A stretch of DNA of 64,000 bases from Candidatus Nomurabacteria bacterium (GTDB lineage: Bacteria > Patescibacteria > Paceibacteria > UBA9973): NCBI GenBank assembly GCA_026396015.1, contig JAPLXP010000003.1, forward strand, positions 105,564-169,563. The letters run 5' to 3'. Shown piece after piece: positions 15,781 through 24,799 of this stretch; position 1 is the stretch's first letter, and each line of letters opens with the position of its first letter. The position numbers and the translations under genes were made by a program. Below the pieces are notes generated by a model. It did not search any database and was not told the DNA's origin. It worked only from the letters and a program-made list of their open reading frames with translations.

Positions 15781-17517
15781 ATGTTGTTTTTAAATGAATT
15801 ATTGAAGAGGGGTTTATTGACGGAAAATCAAATTTCTGAAGTTCTTTCTGTCGCCAATGATAAATATGGAGGAGTTATTGATTTAGCTCTTTTGGATTTT
15901 AAAATAAGTGAAGATGTGATTCTTGACATAAAGGGCTCTTTTTACAATATTCCTATAAAGAAAATTGATCCAAAATCTGTAAAACCATCCACTTTAAAAT
16001 ACATTCAAATAGAAACTGTTAAAAATTATGGTTTTGTACCTATTGGTCTTTCTGATGATGTTTTAGAGGTTGGGCTCGTTGATCCTGAAAATATCCATGC
16101 CATGGATGCATTGCAATTCATATCTACGCAAATAAATAAACCATATAAAATTTTTCTTATTGGTTATTCTGTTTTTAATCAATTGATTGATATGTACCAA
16201 AACCTCGGCAATGAGGTTGACCAGGCACTTTCTGAATTAGATTCTGAAATATCAAATGTGACAGGGGATGGTGGTGTATCTATTGAGAATATAAAAAAAC
16301 AAGACGATCTAAAACCCGGAGAAGAAGAAAAAATAGTTGAGGATGCTCCTATTATAAAAATTGTAGCTGTTATTCTTCGTCATGCGACAGAGGGTAATGC
16401 TTCAGATATACATATTGAAAATAGTGGAGATAAAGTAAAAGTAAGATTCCGTGTTGATGGTGTGCTCCACACTTCACTCATATTGCCATTAAATGTATAT
16501 AGTGGGGTTGTTGCTCGCATAAAAATTTTATCTAAATTAAGACTTGATGAAAAGAGAAAGCCTCAAGATGGTGGATTTTCTGCTAAAATTGAGGGTAGAA
16601 AGATTGATTTTCGTGTATCTACAATGCCGTCCTACTATGGAGAAAAAGTTGTTATGCGTATCCTTGATCCTGAAAAGAGTGTCCACAAATTGGACAATAT
16701 TGGTCTTACTGAAGAAAATCTAAAACTGGTGCGTGATGCACTCAGCAAGCCTTATGGCTTAATTCTCATTACTGGTCCTACTGGTTCAGGTAAGAGTACT
16801 ACTCTGTATTCAATGCTCACAGAACTTGATTCAGAGGAAGACAATATTGTATCACTCGAAGACCCTGTAGAATATCATATTCCTGGAGTAAACCAATCTC
16901 AGGTTATGCCAGAGATAGGGTATACATTTGCTTCGGGCTTGCGTTCTATTCTTCGTCAGGACCCAGATATCATAATGGTGGGAGAGATTCGTGACAAAGA
17001 GACTGCCCAGCTAGCCATCCAGGCAGCATTGACTGGTCACCTTGTGTTTTCTACTTTGCACACCAATAATTCAGTTGGGGCTATCCCTCGTCTTATAGAT
17101 ATGGGGGTTGATCCTTATCTTATCGCCCCCACTCTAATATTGACTATTGCTCAGCGTCTAGCACGCAGAATTCACCCTTCATCACGTCACAAAATACAGA
17201 TGGATGAATCTACGAAAGAAATGATAAACAAACAATTTGCAGATTTACCAGAAGAACAGAGATCAAAATTGCCAATTGGGGATACTATTTACGAGAGTGT
17301 ATCTTCTTCGGAATGTGCATCTGGCCTACAGGGCCGTGTGCCAGTATTTGAGATGTATGCCGTGGATAAAGAAATGCAAAGAGTTATTCTAAAAAACCCT
17401 ACAGAAGATGATATATATAAATTGGCTCGCTCAAAAGGAATGCTTACAATGAAAGAGGACGCAATATTAAAGAATTTGAAGGGAGAATTGCCATTTCAGG
17501 AGGTTTACAATCTGTAA
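15781..17517 (+). CDS. pilB: Type IV pilus assembly ATPase PilB
   Basis: 578 residues; the hexameric motor for pilus extension. The N-terminal MshEN-type domain covers about 1-150. The core ATPase has Walker A GPTGSGKST (about 335), the Asp box, Walker B VGEIRDKETAQLA (about 400) and the His box STLHTNN. The usual CxxC...CxxC zinc knuckle before the C-terminus is missing: RRIHPSSRHK and SSECASGLQGR occupy that place with one Cys. It is the last gene before a small gap with its own promoter for the response regulator. Confidence 0.95.
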   Translation: MLFLNELLKRGLLTENQISEVLSVANDKYGGVIDLALLDFKISEDVILDIKGSFYNIPIKKIDPKSVKPSTLKYIQIETVKNYGFVPIGLSDDVLEVGLVDPENIHAMDALQFISTQINKPYKIFLIGYSVFNQLIDMYQNLGNEVDQALSELDSEISNVTGDGGVSIENIKKQDDLKPGEEEKIVEDAPIIKIVAVILRHATEGNASDIHIENSGDKVKVRFRVDGVLHTSLILPLNVYSGVVARIKILSKLRLDEKRKPQDGGFSAKIEGRKIDFRVSTMPSYYGEKVVMRILDPEKSVHKLDNIGLTEENLKLVRDALSKPYGLILITGPTGSGKSTTLYSMLTELDSEEDNIVSLEDPVEYHIPGVNQSQVMPEIGYTFASGLRSILRQDPDIIMVGEIRDKETAQLAIQAALTGHLVFSTLHTNNSVGAIPRLIDMGVDPYLIAPTLILTIAQRLARRIHPSSRHKIQMDESTKEMINKQFADLPEEQRSKLPIGDTIYESVSSSECASGLQGRVPVFEMYAVDKEMQRVILKNPTEDDIYKLARSKGMLTMKEDAILKNLKGELPFQEVYNL

Positions 17518-17596
17518 TTCTAAGATTCATTTCACATCCTTGTTTAGTAGTGCAGGCCTAGGCAAAAAATTAGTAGTGTAATATAATTAATATATT

Positions 17597-17980
17597 ATGG
17601 AAACAAAGAAAAAAATTTTAATTGTTGACGACGACGTTTTTCTTTTAGATATGTATGCTTTAAAATTTAGTCAATCAAATTTTGACGTTATTACTGCTCT
17701 TGGACCAGAGGTTGCTTTAGAAAAAGTAAAAGACGGACTTAATCCTGATGTTATGATTTTGGATATCATAATGCCAGTCATGGATGGATTTGAATTTTTG
17801 GAAAAGATTAATGAAGAGCAGTTGATGAAAGATACAATAAAAATATTATTATCTAATCGTGGTCAACAGTCAGATATTGCCAGAGGGGAAGCGTTGGGTG
17901 CATCTGGATATATAGTCAAAGCCTCAAATACTCCATCTGAAGTTGTTCAAAAAGTTGTAGATATTATTAATAAAAAATAA
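17597..17980 (+). CDS. Single-domain response regulator in the pil locus
   Basis: 127 residues, receiver domain only. The acidic pocket is D11-D13, the phospho-acceptor D56 in MILDIIMP, and the switch residues S86 and K108. It lies between pilB and pilT, with 4 nt to pilT. By analogy to PilG/PilH it could tune extension against retraction; that is inference. A TATAAT-like box and a duplicated TTAGTAGTG lie in the upstream gap (17518-17596). Confidence 0.9.
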   Translation: METKKKILIVDDDVFLLDMYALKFSQSNFDVITALGPEVALEKVKDGLNPDVMILDIIMPVMDGFEFLEKINEEQLMKDTIKILLSNRGQQSDIARGEALGASGYIVKASNTPSEVVQKVVDIINKK

Positions 17981-17984
17981 AAAA

Positions 17985-19040
17985 ATGGAAAAAAAGGCTG
18001 GAATTGAGGATTTTATCACAACATTGATTCGCGAGGGGGGGTCAGATCTTCACCTTGCAGCAGGGAGAAAGCCCGCTATTCGTGTTAGTGGTGATTTGTT
18101 GTTTTTGGTGAATCAAGATGAAATATCTTCCGACCAAATGGTTGATTTTTTGAATACTTTACTCGGTAATGATCGATATGAATCTTTTTTGAAGAAAAAA
18201 GAATTTGATTTTTCTTATAGTTTCAATGGTTCACGTCTCCGCGGGAATGCTTTTTTTCAGAGAGGTCTAGCTTGTCTGTCCTTGCGTCTTATTCCAAAAT
18301 CAAAACCAATATCTGAATTGCACCTCCCTACAATACTAGAGAATTTTTCCCGTAGAAAGCAGGGGTTCTTTCTCGTAGTGGGACCTGTAGGTCAAGGAAA
18401 ATCTACAACCCTTTCTTCTATGGTTGATTTGATTAATCAGGAGCGAACTGCACATATTGTGACAATCGAAGATCCAATAGAATTTATATATGAACCAAAT
18501 AAATCAATCATTGATCAGCGTGAAGTAGGAATAGACACAGATGATTTTCCTGTAGCACTCAAGGCTGCACTCCGCGAAGATGTGAATGTGCTATTGATAG
18601 GGGAGATGCGTGACCCAGAGACTATATCTGCCGCTGTGACTGCTGCTGAGACTGGGCACCTTGTATTCTCTACACTACATACAAACAATGCTTCACAGAC
18701 TATCGACCGTATTATCGACTCATTTCCACAAGGACAACAAGATCAGATTCGCATACAATTGGCAGCTAGTTTGATCGGAATTTTTTCTCAGAGATTGATC
18801 CCTCGTATTGCAGGTGGCAGAGTACCAGCATATGAACTATTGATAAATAATAATGCAGTTTCTAATTTGATCCGTGAAAGGAGAACCCACGAGATAGATA
18901 TAGTCATAGAGACCAGTTTTGAGCAGGGGATGATAGATATGAATCGTTCACTCATCGAGCTAGTCCAGCAGGGCGAGATTTCTATGGACACAGCTTATCA
19001 GTATTCTTTTAATCCAAAAGCTCTAGAACAGCTCATGTAA
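17985..19040 (+). CDS. pilT: Type IV pilus retraction ATPase PilT
   Basis: 351 residues; powers pilus retraction and DNA uptake. Walker A is GPVGQGKST (about 134), the Asp box GIDTDDFPVALKAALRED, Walker B LLIGEMRDPETI (about 205), the His box STLHTNN (about 229), and an AIRNLIRE-like C-terminal helix appears as AVSNLIRERR. Length equals typical PilT. It is followed 1 nt later by pilC. Confidence 0.95.
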   Translation: MEKKAGIEDFITTLIREGGSDLHLAAGRKPAIRVSGDLLFLVNQDEISSDQMVDFLNTLLGNDRYESFLKKKEFDFSYSFNGSRLRGNAFFQRGLACLSLRLIPKSKPISELHLPTILENFSRRKQGFFLVVGPVGQGKSTTLSSMVDLINQERTAHIVTIEDPIEFIYEPNKSIIDQREVGIDTDDFPVALKAALREDVNVLLIGEMRDPETISAAVTAAETGHLVFSTLHTNNASQTIDRIIDSFPQGQQDQIRIQLAASLIGIFSQRLIPRIAGGRVPAYELLINNNAVSNLIRERRTHEIDIVIETSFEQGMIDMNRSLIELVQQGEISMDTAYQYSFNPKALEQLM

Positions 19041-19041
19041 T

Positions 19042-20244
19042 ATGTTATTTACCTACAAAGCTATAACCAATACAAATGAAAAAAAAGAAGGCTCTGTGGA
19101 GGCTCTTTCTCGAGATACTGCTATCACTGCATTGCAGCGACGTGGACTCATTGTCATATCTATCGAGGAATCAGGCAAGCCTAAAAATTTTCTAGAGATT
19201 AGGTTGTTTGATAATGTGCCCATGAAAGATATCGTGATAATGTCACGTCAGATTTCAACATTGTTCGAGGCGAGTGTATCAGCATTAAAGGCCTTCAGTC
19301 TTCTCGCTGGAAATACTCAAAATCACAAATTGTCTGGTATTTTAAATAATATCTGTGAAGATATTCAGGCGGGTACATCTATCAATGCTGCTATGGCAAA
19401 GCACCCCGATGTATTTTCTGAATTCTATACAAACATGGTCAAGGCCGGAGAGGAATCAGGTAAGATGACACAGACATTCACATACCTGGCTGACTATTTA
19501 GAACGTCAGTATCAGCTCACATCCAAGACAAAGAATGCATTGATATACCCAGCATTCGTCATCGGTGTATTCTTTTTAGTTATGATCTTGATGTTTACAT
19601 TTATCGTCCCAAAGCTGACAGCTATGATCAAGGATTCAGGGCAGGCGATACCACCATTCACAAAAGTCATCATGGGGATCAGTGATTTGTTCGTAAGCTA
19701 TGGAATCTTCATGTTGATATTTTTTGCTATAGGTGTATTTTTGCTTTATCGTTTTATGACGACAGAAAAAGGTAAATACTATATGGATAATCTGAAGATT
19801 TCTGTGCCTGTAGTAAAGAATATTTACCAAAAATTGTACCTATCTCGTATGGCAGACAATATGGATACGATGCTATCCTCTGGTATCCCTATTGTGCGGT
19901 CTATCGAGTTGACTGCTGCTGTGGTGGGGAATCGTGTGTATGCAGAAATTCTAAAAAATACTACTGAGATGGTAAAGTCTGGTAGCTCGCTATCCGAAGC
20001 TTTTGCAAAGCATGAGGAGATACCAGCAATCATGACTCAGATGATACGTGTGGGGGAGGAGACTGGATCCCTGGGTAATATTCTCAAAACCCTAGGTCAC
20101 TTTTACAATCGTGAGGTGCAGGACGCCGTAGATACTATGGTGGGATTGATCGAGCCTATCATGATTGTGGGTCTAGGTTTAGGTGTGGGGATCCTTCTAT
20201 CTGCTATTTTGATGCCTATATACAACATTGCAGGGGGTATGTAA
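19042..20244 (+). CDS. pilC: Type IV pilus inner-membrane platform protein PilC
   Basis: 400 residues; a polytopic platform for PilB/PilT. Two T2SSF domains are seen (about 65-190 and 265-390), each ending in transmembrane helices, with the repeated signatures AGEESGKM and VGEETGSL. The N-terminal cytosolic domain binds PilB. Length and motif spacing are normal. Confidence 0.95.
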   Translation: MLFTYKAITNTNEKKEGSVEALSRDTAITALQRRGLIVISIEESGKPKNFLEIRLFDNVPMKDIVIMSRQISTLFEASVSALKAFSLLAGNTQNHKLSGILNNICEDIQAGTSINAAMAKHPDVFSEFYTNMVKAGEESGKMTQTFTYLADYLERQYQLTSKTKNALIYPAFVIGVFFLVMILMFTFIVPKLTAMIKDSGQAIPPFTKVIMGISDLFVSYGIFMLIFFAIGVFLLYRFMTTEKGKYYMDNLKISVPVVKNIYQKLYLSRMADNMDTMLSSGIPIVRSIELTAAVVGNRVYAEILKNTTEMVKSGSSLSEAFAKHEEIPAIMTQMIRVGEETGSLGNILKTLGHFYNREVQDAVDTMVGLIEPIMIVGLGLGVGILLSAILMPIYNIAGGM

Positions 20245-20309
20245 TACAAAATAGGTGGATATGGTTGTCCACAGTTTGGTTTAGTTGTGTTTTTTATATC
20301 TACATATGA

Positions 20310-20379
20310 TATAATACACGTATTACAAATTAGGTCGCGTCTTTTCGAAAAAGACACAATTATTAGTATTTTTAAAAAT
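20310..20379 (+). promoter_or_regulatory. Promoter and structured leader of the main pilin
   Basis: TATAAT at 20310-20315 with a weak -35 (TTGTGT, about 20285). The leader of about 55 nt carries a hairpin GTCTTTT-CG-AAAAAGAC (about 20338-20355). This is unlike the leaderless starts nearby and fits a highly expressed, possibly mRNA-stabilised gene. Confidence 0.5.
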
Positions 20380-20781
20380 ATGAAATTAAATTATAAAAAA
20401 GGTTTTACATTGATCGAATTGTTGGTTGTTATCGCAATCATTGGTATTCTTGCTTCTGTTGTTATGACATCATTGTCATCTGCAAAGACAAAGGCAAATA
20501 GAGCATCAGCTCTATCAAGTGCTGCTGGGGTAATGCCAGCAATCGTTTCATGTGCAGATAATTCAACAGCTACTGTTAATGCACCAACAAATACTTCAAT
20601 TGGTGGTGGAAGTATTTGTAGTGATTCTTCTAATGTTAATTCAACATGGCCAAGTTTAGGTTCAACAGGATATACATATTCTGTTACAAACTTCACTGCT
20701 ACAACTGGTTCAACATTTAGTGTTAACTCAGCTACTGGTGCAAATATAACTTGTAATTCTATAACTGGCTCTTGTCTATAG
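20380..20781 (+). CDS. Type IV prepilin (major pilin candidate)
   Basis: 133 residues from the ATG at 20380; an upstream in-frame ATG at 20287 is rejected because the leader would be too long. The class III signal is MKLNYKKG/FTLIELL, cleaved by PilD after Gly8, with Glu5 of the mature form present. The N-terminal helix leads into a Ser/Thr/Asn-rich globular part with two Cys pairs (CADNS..., ICSDS, TCNSITGSC). It has its own promoter and a strong terminator, which supports major pilin status. Confidence 0.9.
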   Translation: MKLNYKKGFTLIELLVVIAIIGILASVVMTSLSSAKTKANRASALSSAAGVMPAIVSCADNSTATVNAPTNTSIGGGSICSDSSNVNSTWPSLGSTGYTYSVTNFTATTGSTFSVNSATGANITCNSITGSCL

Positions 20782-20791
20782 TATGTTTTTT

Positions 20792-20819
20792 AAAAAACCA
20801 CCCATTGGGTGGTTTTTTT
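20792..20819 (+). terminator. Rho-independent terminator
   Basis: AAAAAACCACCC-ATT-GGGTGGTTTTTTT. The stem is nearly identical to the terminators at 24221 and 48952. Confidence 0.92.
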
Positions 20820-20851
20820 GTTTTAAATTAGTATTATGTTAAAATCATTTA

Positions 20852-21559
20852 ATGGATAAAAAGATACTTTCAGTTGTAATTCCAGCATATAATGAGTCAT
20901 ATACTATAGGTTTAGTTATTGAAAAAGTATTAAATTTAAAATTTATCAATCATTGGACAATTGAGCTTATTGTTGTGAATGATGGTTCTACTGATAATAC
21001 TCTTGAAGTTTTAAGAAAATATCAAGATAAAATTATTTTAATAGACAAAAATATAAATGAGGGCAAGGGTTCTGCCGTAAAATATGGACTTAGGGTTGCG
21101 AAAGGGGATTACGTTATTATTCAGGATGCAGATTTAGAATATGATCCAGTGGATTATATGATTTTTTTGCATATGATTGATTCTGGTTATGATGTTGTTT
21201 TTGGGTCTAGGGTTTTAAATAAAAATAATATACCTTATAGTAGAGTATATTATTATGGTGGGTTGTTATTAACGAAATTATTTAACTTTCTTTTTAAGAC
21301 AAATTTTACAGATTTAGCTTCCTGTTATAAAATTTTTCCTCGAAAATATATAAAGCAAATTATTAAAATTAAAGACAATGATTTTTCTTTTGATTTTTTG
21401 GGTATTTCTCATGTTTTGATTTTGAATGAAAAAAATATAATTGAGGTACCCATTAGATACACCCCTAGATCGTCAAAAGAAGGAAAGAAGTTAAATTTTT
21501 TTCACGGTCTAAAAATATTTTTAAGCATTATAAAGTTATATATTAATAAATATGAATAA
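20852..21559 (+). CDS. Glycosyltransferase family 2, polyprenyl-phosphate sugar synthase-like
   Basis: 235 residues. The GT-A fold nucleotide-binding motifs are SVVIPAYNES (residues 6-15), VVNDGSTDNT (about 43), NEGKGSAVKYG and the DAD metal site. This pattern is typical of dolichyl-phosphate-mannose synthase-like enzymes; no C-terminal membrane helices are present. It starts 6 nt after TAAAAT. The first gene of the AT-rich island, it overlaps the next gene by 8 nt. With the following GT-C and GtrA proteins it suggests lipid-linked sugar donor synthesis. Confidence 0.9.
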   Translation: MDKKILSVVIPAYNESYTIGLVIEKVLNLKFINHWTIELIVVNDGSTDNTLEVLRKYQDKIILIDKNINEGKGSAVKYGLRVAKGDYVIIQDADLEYDPVDYMIFLHMIDSGYDVVFGSRVLNKNNIPYSRVYYYGGLLLTKLFNFLFKTNFTDLASCYKIFPRKYIKQIIKIKDNDFSFDFLGISHVLILNEKNIIEVPIRYTPRSSKEGKKLNFFHGLKIFLSIIKLYINKYE

Positions 21560-23243
21560 TTTTTTACGTATTCTAAAAAATAAATTAGGCTTTTATTTAA
21601 ATATTTTAAATACGAATAAATTAATATCTTATTTGTGTGTATTTTCTATATTTTTTGTCATTTTTGCTTTTACTTATATGACTACGAATAATTTATCGTC
21701 TAGCGACGATCATTATTTTCATATAAGGTTTGCAGAACAAATGCGGCAGGTAGGTTTTCTGGATTCTTTTAATAATTTTAAAGCTGTATATTTTAGTAAG
21801 AGTGCCCATGGTATATCTTATATGTATTATAATTTTTTGTTTTATTTATTGTTAATACCATTTACTTTTATTGTTCCACTATATTTAGGTATAAAGTTGT
21901 ATGCTGTTTTTATTCTAGCTGTTATATCTGTTTCAATGTATTTTGTTTTCAGGTCATTAAAAATAACAAATGCCTTTCTTTGGACAGCTGGATTCTTTGC
22001 TGTTGTTGGTTTGAGTCCATTATTTAGACTTTTTTTATCACGTCCATATGTATTAGCGCCTACTATTTTATTGTTTGTATTACTATTTTTACATAAAAAA
22101 AAATATGTTCTAGTTTTAATATCGTCTTGTTTGTATGTAATTTGGCACGGTGCCACTTTCTTTCTACCTTTTTTTATTGGTTGTAGCTATTTTATCTCAA
22201 ATATTTTATACACTCGTAAATATAATTGGAAAATTTTAATTTATACCTTTAGTGGGGTACTAGGGGGGGTTGCTATTACTTATCTTTTTGGTCATGGATT
22301 TTTTACCTATATAAATGATGATCTAATTAGCGTACTGAAAGATTTTTTAAGTAATAAAAAGATCAATATACCAGAAGGTAATGAATTATACCCTAAGAAC
22401 TTTTTTGATTTCATAAATCAAAATGTATTATTTTTCTTTTTATTTATGGTGTCTATAGTATCTGGTTGTGTAATTTACTTTAAAAAATATACAGATAATA
22501 AAAAAGAAAACTTTAGAATTCTTGACGATTCAGATACGCTGGTGCTGTCCTTATTTTTGATTTCAACTGTTTTTTTTGTTGCAATATCTAGTTTTAGTAA
22601 TCGTTTTAGTGACTTCTTTATATTTTTCGGGTGGATTTTTATTGTATTAATTTTAAATTTAATAATTAAAAACATTAGTTTTAATACTGTAGTGGTTAAA
22701 AATGGATTTTTTTCTGGAATATTAATTGCAATGCTTTATTTGTTTGGGAATAATCTTTTGCAAATCAGGGATTTTTTTGGAAGTAACCCAAATACGTTTG
22801 TGAATATTGGTAATTATATTGATAGAAATGTCCCAAAAGGAGATATTGTATTTGATACAAATTGGTCATGGTTTCCACAGTTGTATTACTATGCGCCAAA
22901 TGTTAATTATGTAGTTGGTCTTGAGCCCAAGTTAACATATCAGTATAATCAGGAAATTTATTGGTTGTGGTCTCATATTGGTGATGGTTATGTCTGTAAT
23001 GTTGAATCATGCCAAGATAAGATGGATTCTATTAAAAAATTATCTGATGAAAAATTTGCTAAAAAATGGAAAAAAGAGGAGGGGGATGCTATGGCTGAGA
23101 TATTAATTAATAAATTTAGTAGTCATACAGTAGTAACTTCCAAGGACTATAGAGCTTTGAATTTTGTATTACAAAATAATGATAGATTTAAGCTAGAATT
23201 AAAAGATAATAATTTATATGTGTATACTGTTTTAAACAAATAA
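21552..23243 (+). CDS. Polytopic GT-C-like membrane glycosyltransferase
   Basis: 563 residues, about 11-12 transmembrane helices and a short soluble C-terminal domain. An acidic motif after the first helix (SSDDHYFHIRFAEQM, about 50-64) resembles the catalytic loop of GT-C enzymes such as the STT3/AglB oligosaccharyltransferases. The C-terminal region has DTNWSWFPQL. It probably transfers a sugar from a polyprenyl-phosphate carrier, perhaps to pilin. Specific family membership is uncertain. Very AT-rich codon use compared with the pil genes. Confidence 0.65.
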   Translation: MNNFLRILKNKLGFYLNILNTNKLISYLCVFSIFFVIFAFTYMTTNNLSSSDDHYFHIRFAEQMRQVGFLDSFNNFKAVYFSKSAHGISYMYYNFLFYLLLIPFTFIVPLYLGIKLYAVFILAVISVSMYFVFRSLKITNAFLWTAGFFAVVGLSPLFRLFLSRPYVLAPTILLFVLLFLHKKKYVLVLISSCLYVIWHGATFFLPFFIGCSYFISNILYTRKYNWKILIYTFSGVLGGVAITYLFGHGFFTYINDDLISVLKDFLSNKKINIPEGNELYPKNFFDFINQNVLFFFLFMVSIVSGCVIYFKKYTDNKKENFRILDDSDTLVLSLFLISTVFFVAISSFSNRFSDFFIFFGWIFIVLILNLIIKNISFNTVVVKNGFFSGILIAMLYLFGNNLLQIRDFFGSNPNTFVNIGNYIDRNVPKGDIVFDTNWSWFPQLYYYAPNVNYVVGLEPKLTYQYNQEIYWLWSHIGDGYVCNVESCQDKMDSIKKLSDEKFAKKWKKEEGDAMAEILINKFSSHTVVTSKDYRALNFVLQNNDRFKLELKDNNLYVYTVLNK

Positions 23244-23244
23244 T

Positions 23245-23826
23245 ATGAAAACAAAAAATTTTAATGCGATAGATAAGACTATAGCAAAAATGAGATTAAG
23301 AAAGGTTTCTCAGTTTGTAAATAAAGATGATGTTGTTTTAGATTTTGGTTGTGGGTATCAAGCTTTTTTCTTAAAAAGTATTAGTGATAAAATTTCTAAA
23401 GGGTGGGGTATTGATTATGAGGTAGAAAATGATGTTAGCTTTAAAAATCTAACATTAATGAACCTTAATTACCAGGGAAATTTACCTTTTGAAGATAAAA
23501 AATTTGATAAGATTTTTCTATTGGCAGTTTACGAGCATATCCCACTTGAGAGCACTGTGTCACTTTTGATTGAACTAAAGAGGGTATTGAAAGACAATGG
23601 AAAAATAGTGTTAACTATACCAACGCCAAAAGGTAAGTCAGTAATGGAATTTTTGGCATTTAAATTAGGGGTAATTTCAAGGGCTGAAATTGCTGATCAT
23701 AAAAAGTATTATTCAAAGGAGGACATTCATGGTGATGCTACTAAAGCAGGATTATGTTTGAGTTATCATCGTTATTTTCAATTTGGGTGGAACAGTCTAC
23801 AGGTCTTAGAAAAGAATAATGATTAA
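23245..23826 (+). CDS. SAM-dependent methyltransferase (class I)
   Basis: 193 residues, Methyltransf_11-type fold. Motif I is VLDFGCGYQAFF (about 30-41), a GIDYE acidic loop is at about 56, and the post-I segment LPFEDKKFDKIFLLAVYEHIP follows. The target is likely a glycan, lipid carrier or small molecule, judging from the neighbouring glycosyltransferases. It overlaps the GtrA gene by 8 nt. Confidence 0.88.
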   Translation: MKTKNFNAIDKTIAKMRLRKVSQFVNKDDVVLDFGCGYQAFFLKSISDKISKGWGIDYEVENDVSFKNLTLMNLNYQGNLPFEDKKFDKIFLLAVYEHIPLESTVSLLIELKRVLKDNGKIVLTIPTPKGKSVMEFLAFKLGVISRAEIADHKKYYSKEDIHGDATKAGLCLSYHRYFQFGWNSLQVLEKNND

Positions 23827-24220
23827 TTTTTTCCAAAAAATAAGCAATGTTAAATTTGTAAGGTATGTATTTTTTGGCGCAGTCGTTGCATTTTCTGTGT
23901 TTTTACTCTTATATTTACTTGTTAACATATTTAACCTATGGTATTTACCTGCCTCGGTTATTACATTCTGTTTTGGCGTAATATTAAGTTTTTTATTACA
24001 TAAATATTTTACATTTAAAGACCATGTAAATAGTAAAAGTAAGCAATTTTATATTTTTTTTGTTTATAATATAGGAATTCTTGTTTTGAATACGCTGCTA
24101 ATGTATATATTTGTTGATGTTTTTGGGTTTTGGTATATGTACTCCCAAATATCAATAACTATAATCACTGCATTTGTAAATTATCTAATTTTTAATAGGT
24201 TTATATTTAGATTTAATTAA
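23819..24220 (+). CDS. GtrA-family membrane protein
   Basis: 133 residues, four transmembrane helices, with the GtrA pattern FVRYVFFGAV at the N-terminus and ASVITFCFGVILSFLLHKYFTF in the middle. GtrA proteins are proposed to move or support polyprenyl-linked sugars. Its coupling with a GT2 and a GT-C protein fits glycan transfer across the membrane. Last gene of the island; a terminator follows directly. Confidence 0.88.
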   Translation: MINFFQKISNVKFVRYVFFGAVVAFSVFLLLYLLVNIFNLWYLPASVITFCFGVILSFLLHKYFTFKDHVNSKSKQFYIFFVYNIGILVLNTLLMYIFVDVFGFWYMYSQISITIITAFVNYLIFNRFIFRFN

Positions 24221-24247
24221 CAAAAACTACCTCTTGGGTGGTTTTTG
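24221..24247 (+). terminator. Rho-independent terminator
   Basis: CAAAAACTACC-TCTT-GGGTGGTTTTTG. Similar stem to the terminator at 20792, which lies at the other end of the island. Confidence 0.85.
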
Positions 24248-24757
24248 TTTTTGTATTATAATAAAAAAGGTTTTACATTACTAGAGTTGCTTGTTGTCAT
24301 TGCGGTTATTGGTATTTTGGCTGCTGTAATAATGGTAAGCGTTTCTAGTTCTAAAACTAAAGCACAAGTGGCAAATATAAAACAGCAATTTGATAGTATG
24401 CGATCACAATCAGATGTATATTATGCAAATAATAATGATTACGGAACAGGGTATGCTTATTCTTCTCGTGGGGATAAGTCTGGTACTGGATCTGAAATTT
24501 GGGTAAATGATAATTGTGTTACAGATAGTGGTACTGGTATTTTTAGGCGCTCAACAACTGGTCTTGGTAATCTCATAAACGGTATTTGTAAATCTGGTGC
24601 GTCTAGTATTATCGTTGCTGTTGATACTGACCCTGCCACAAAGTGGGCTATTAAAGTAACTGGTCCGGGTTCAAATTATTTTTGTGAAGATAGCTCTGGT
24701 GTTTTGTATTTTCGTACAACTTCTGCTTATAATGTTCTTAATGGCGTTTGCTCGTAA
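24245..24757 (+). CDS. Type IV prepilin with non-ATG start
   Basis: About 170 residues. The mature part begins after KKG with FTLLELLVVIAVIGILAAVI, almost the same as the pilin at 20380. No in-frame ATG exists upstream; TTG codons at 24245 or 24251 are the only candidates, giving a leader of 6-8 residues. The first overlaps the preceding terminator. A TATAAT also lies inside the leader, so expression may be unusual. The globular part has Cys residues suited to disulfides (NDNCVT, INGICKS, YFCEDS, VCS). It is a likely tandem copy separated from its sister by the glycosylation island. Confidence 0.8.
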   Translation: MFLYYNKKGFTLLELLVVIAVIGILAAVIMVSVSSSKTKAQVANIKQQFDSMRSQSDVYYANNNDYGTGYAYSSRGDKSGTGSEIWVNDNCVTDSGTGIFRRSTTGLGNLINGICKSGASSIIVAVDTDPATKWAIKVTGPGSNYFCEDSSGVLYFRTTSAYNVLNGVCS

Positions 24758-24787
24758 TATTTTTATACCTTTTTAAAATTAAAATGC

Positions 24788-24793
24788 TATAAT
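24788..24793 (+). promoter_or_regulatory. -10 box of pilD, leaderless type
   Basis: TATAAT ends exactly 6 nt before the pilD ATG at 24800, so transcription should begin at or next to the start codon. Confidence 0.7.
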
Positions 24794-24799
24794 AAATTT

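Noticed and set aside
20287..20379. Longer pilin start at 20287
   Set aside because: It would give a 39-residue leader and place the start upstream of the TATAAT box at 20310.
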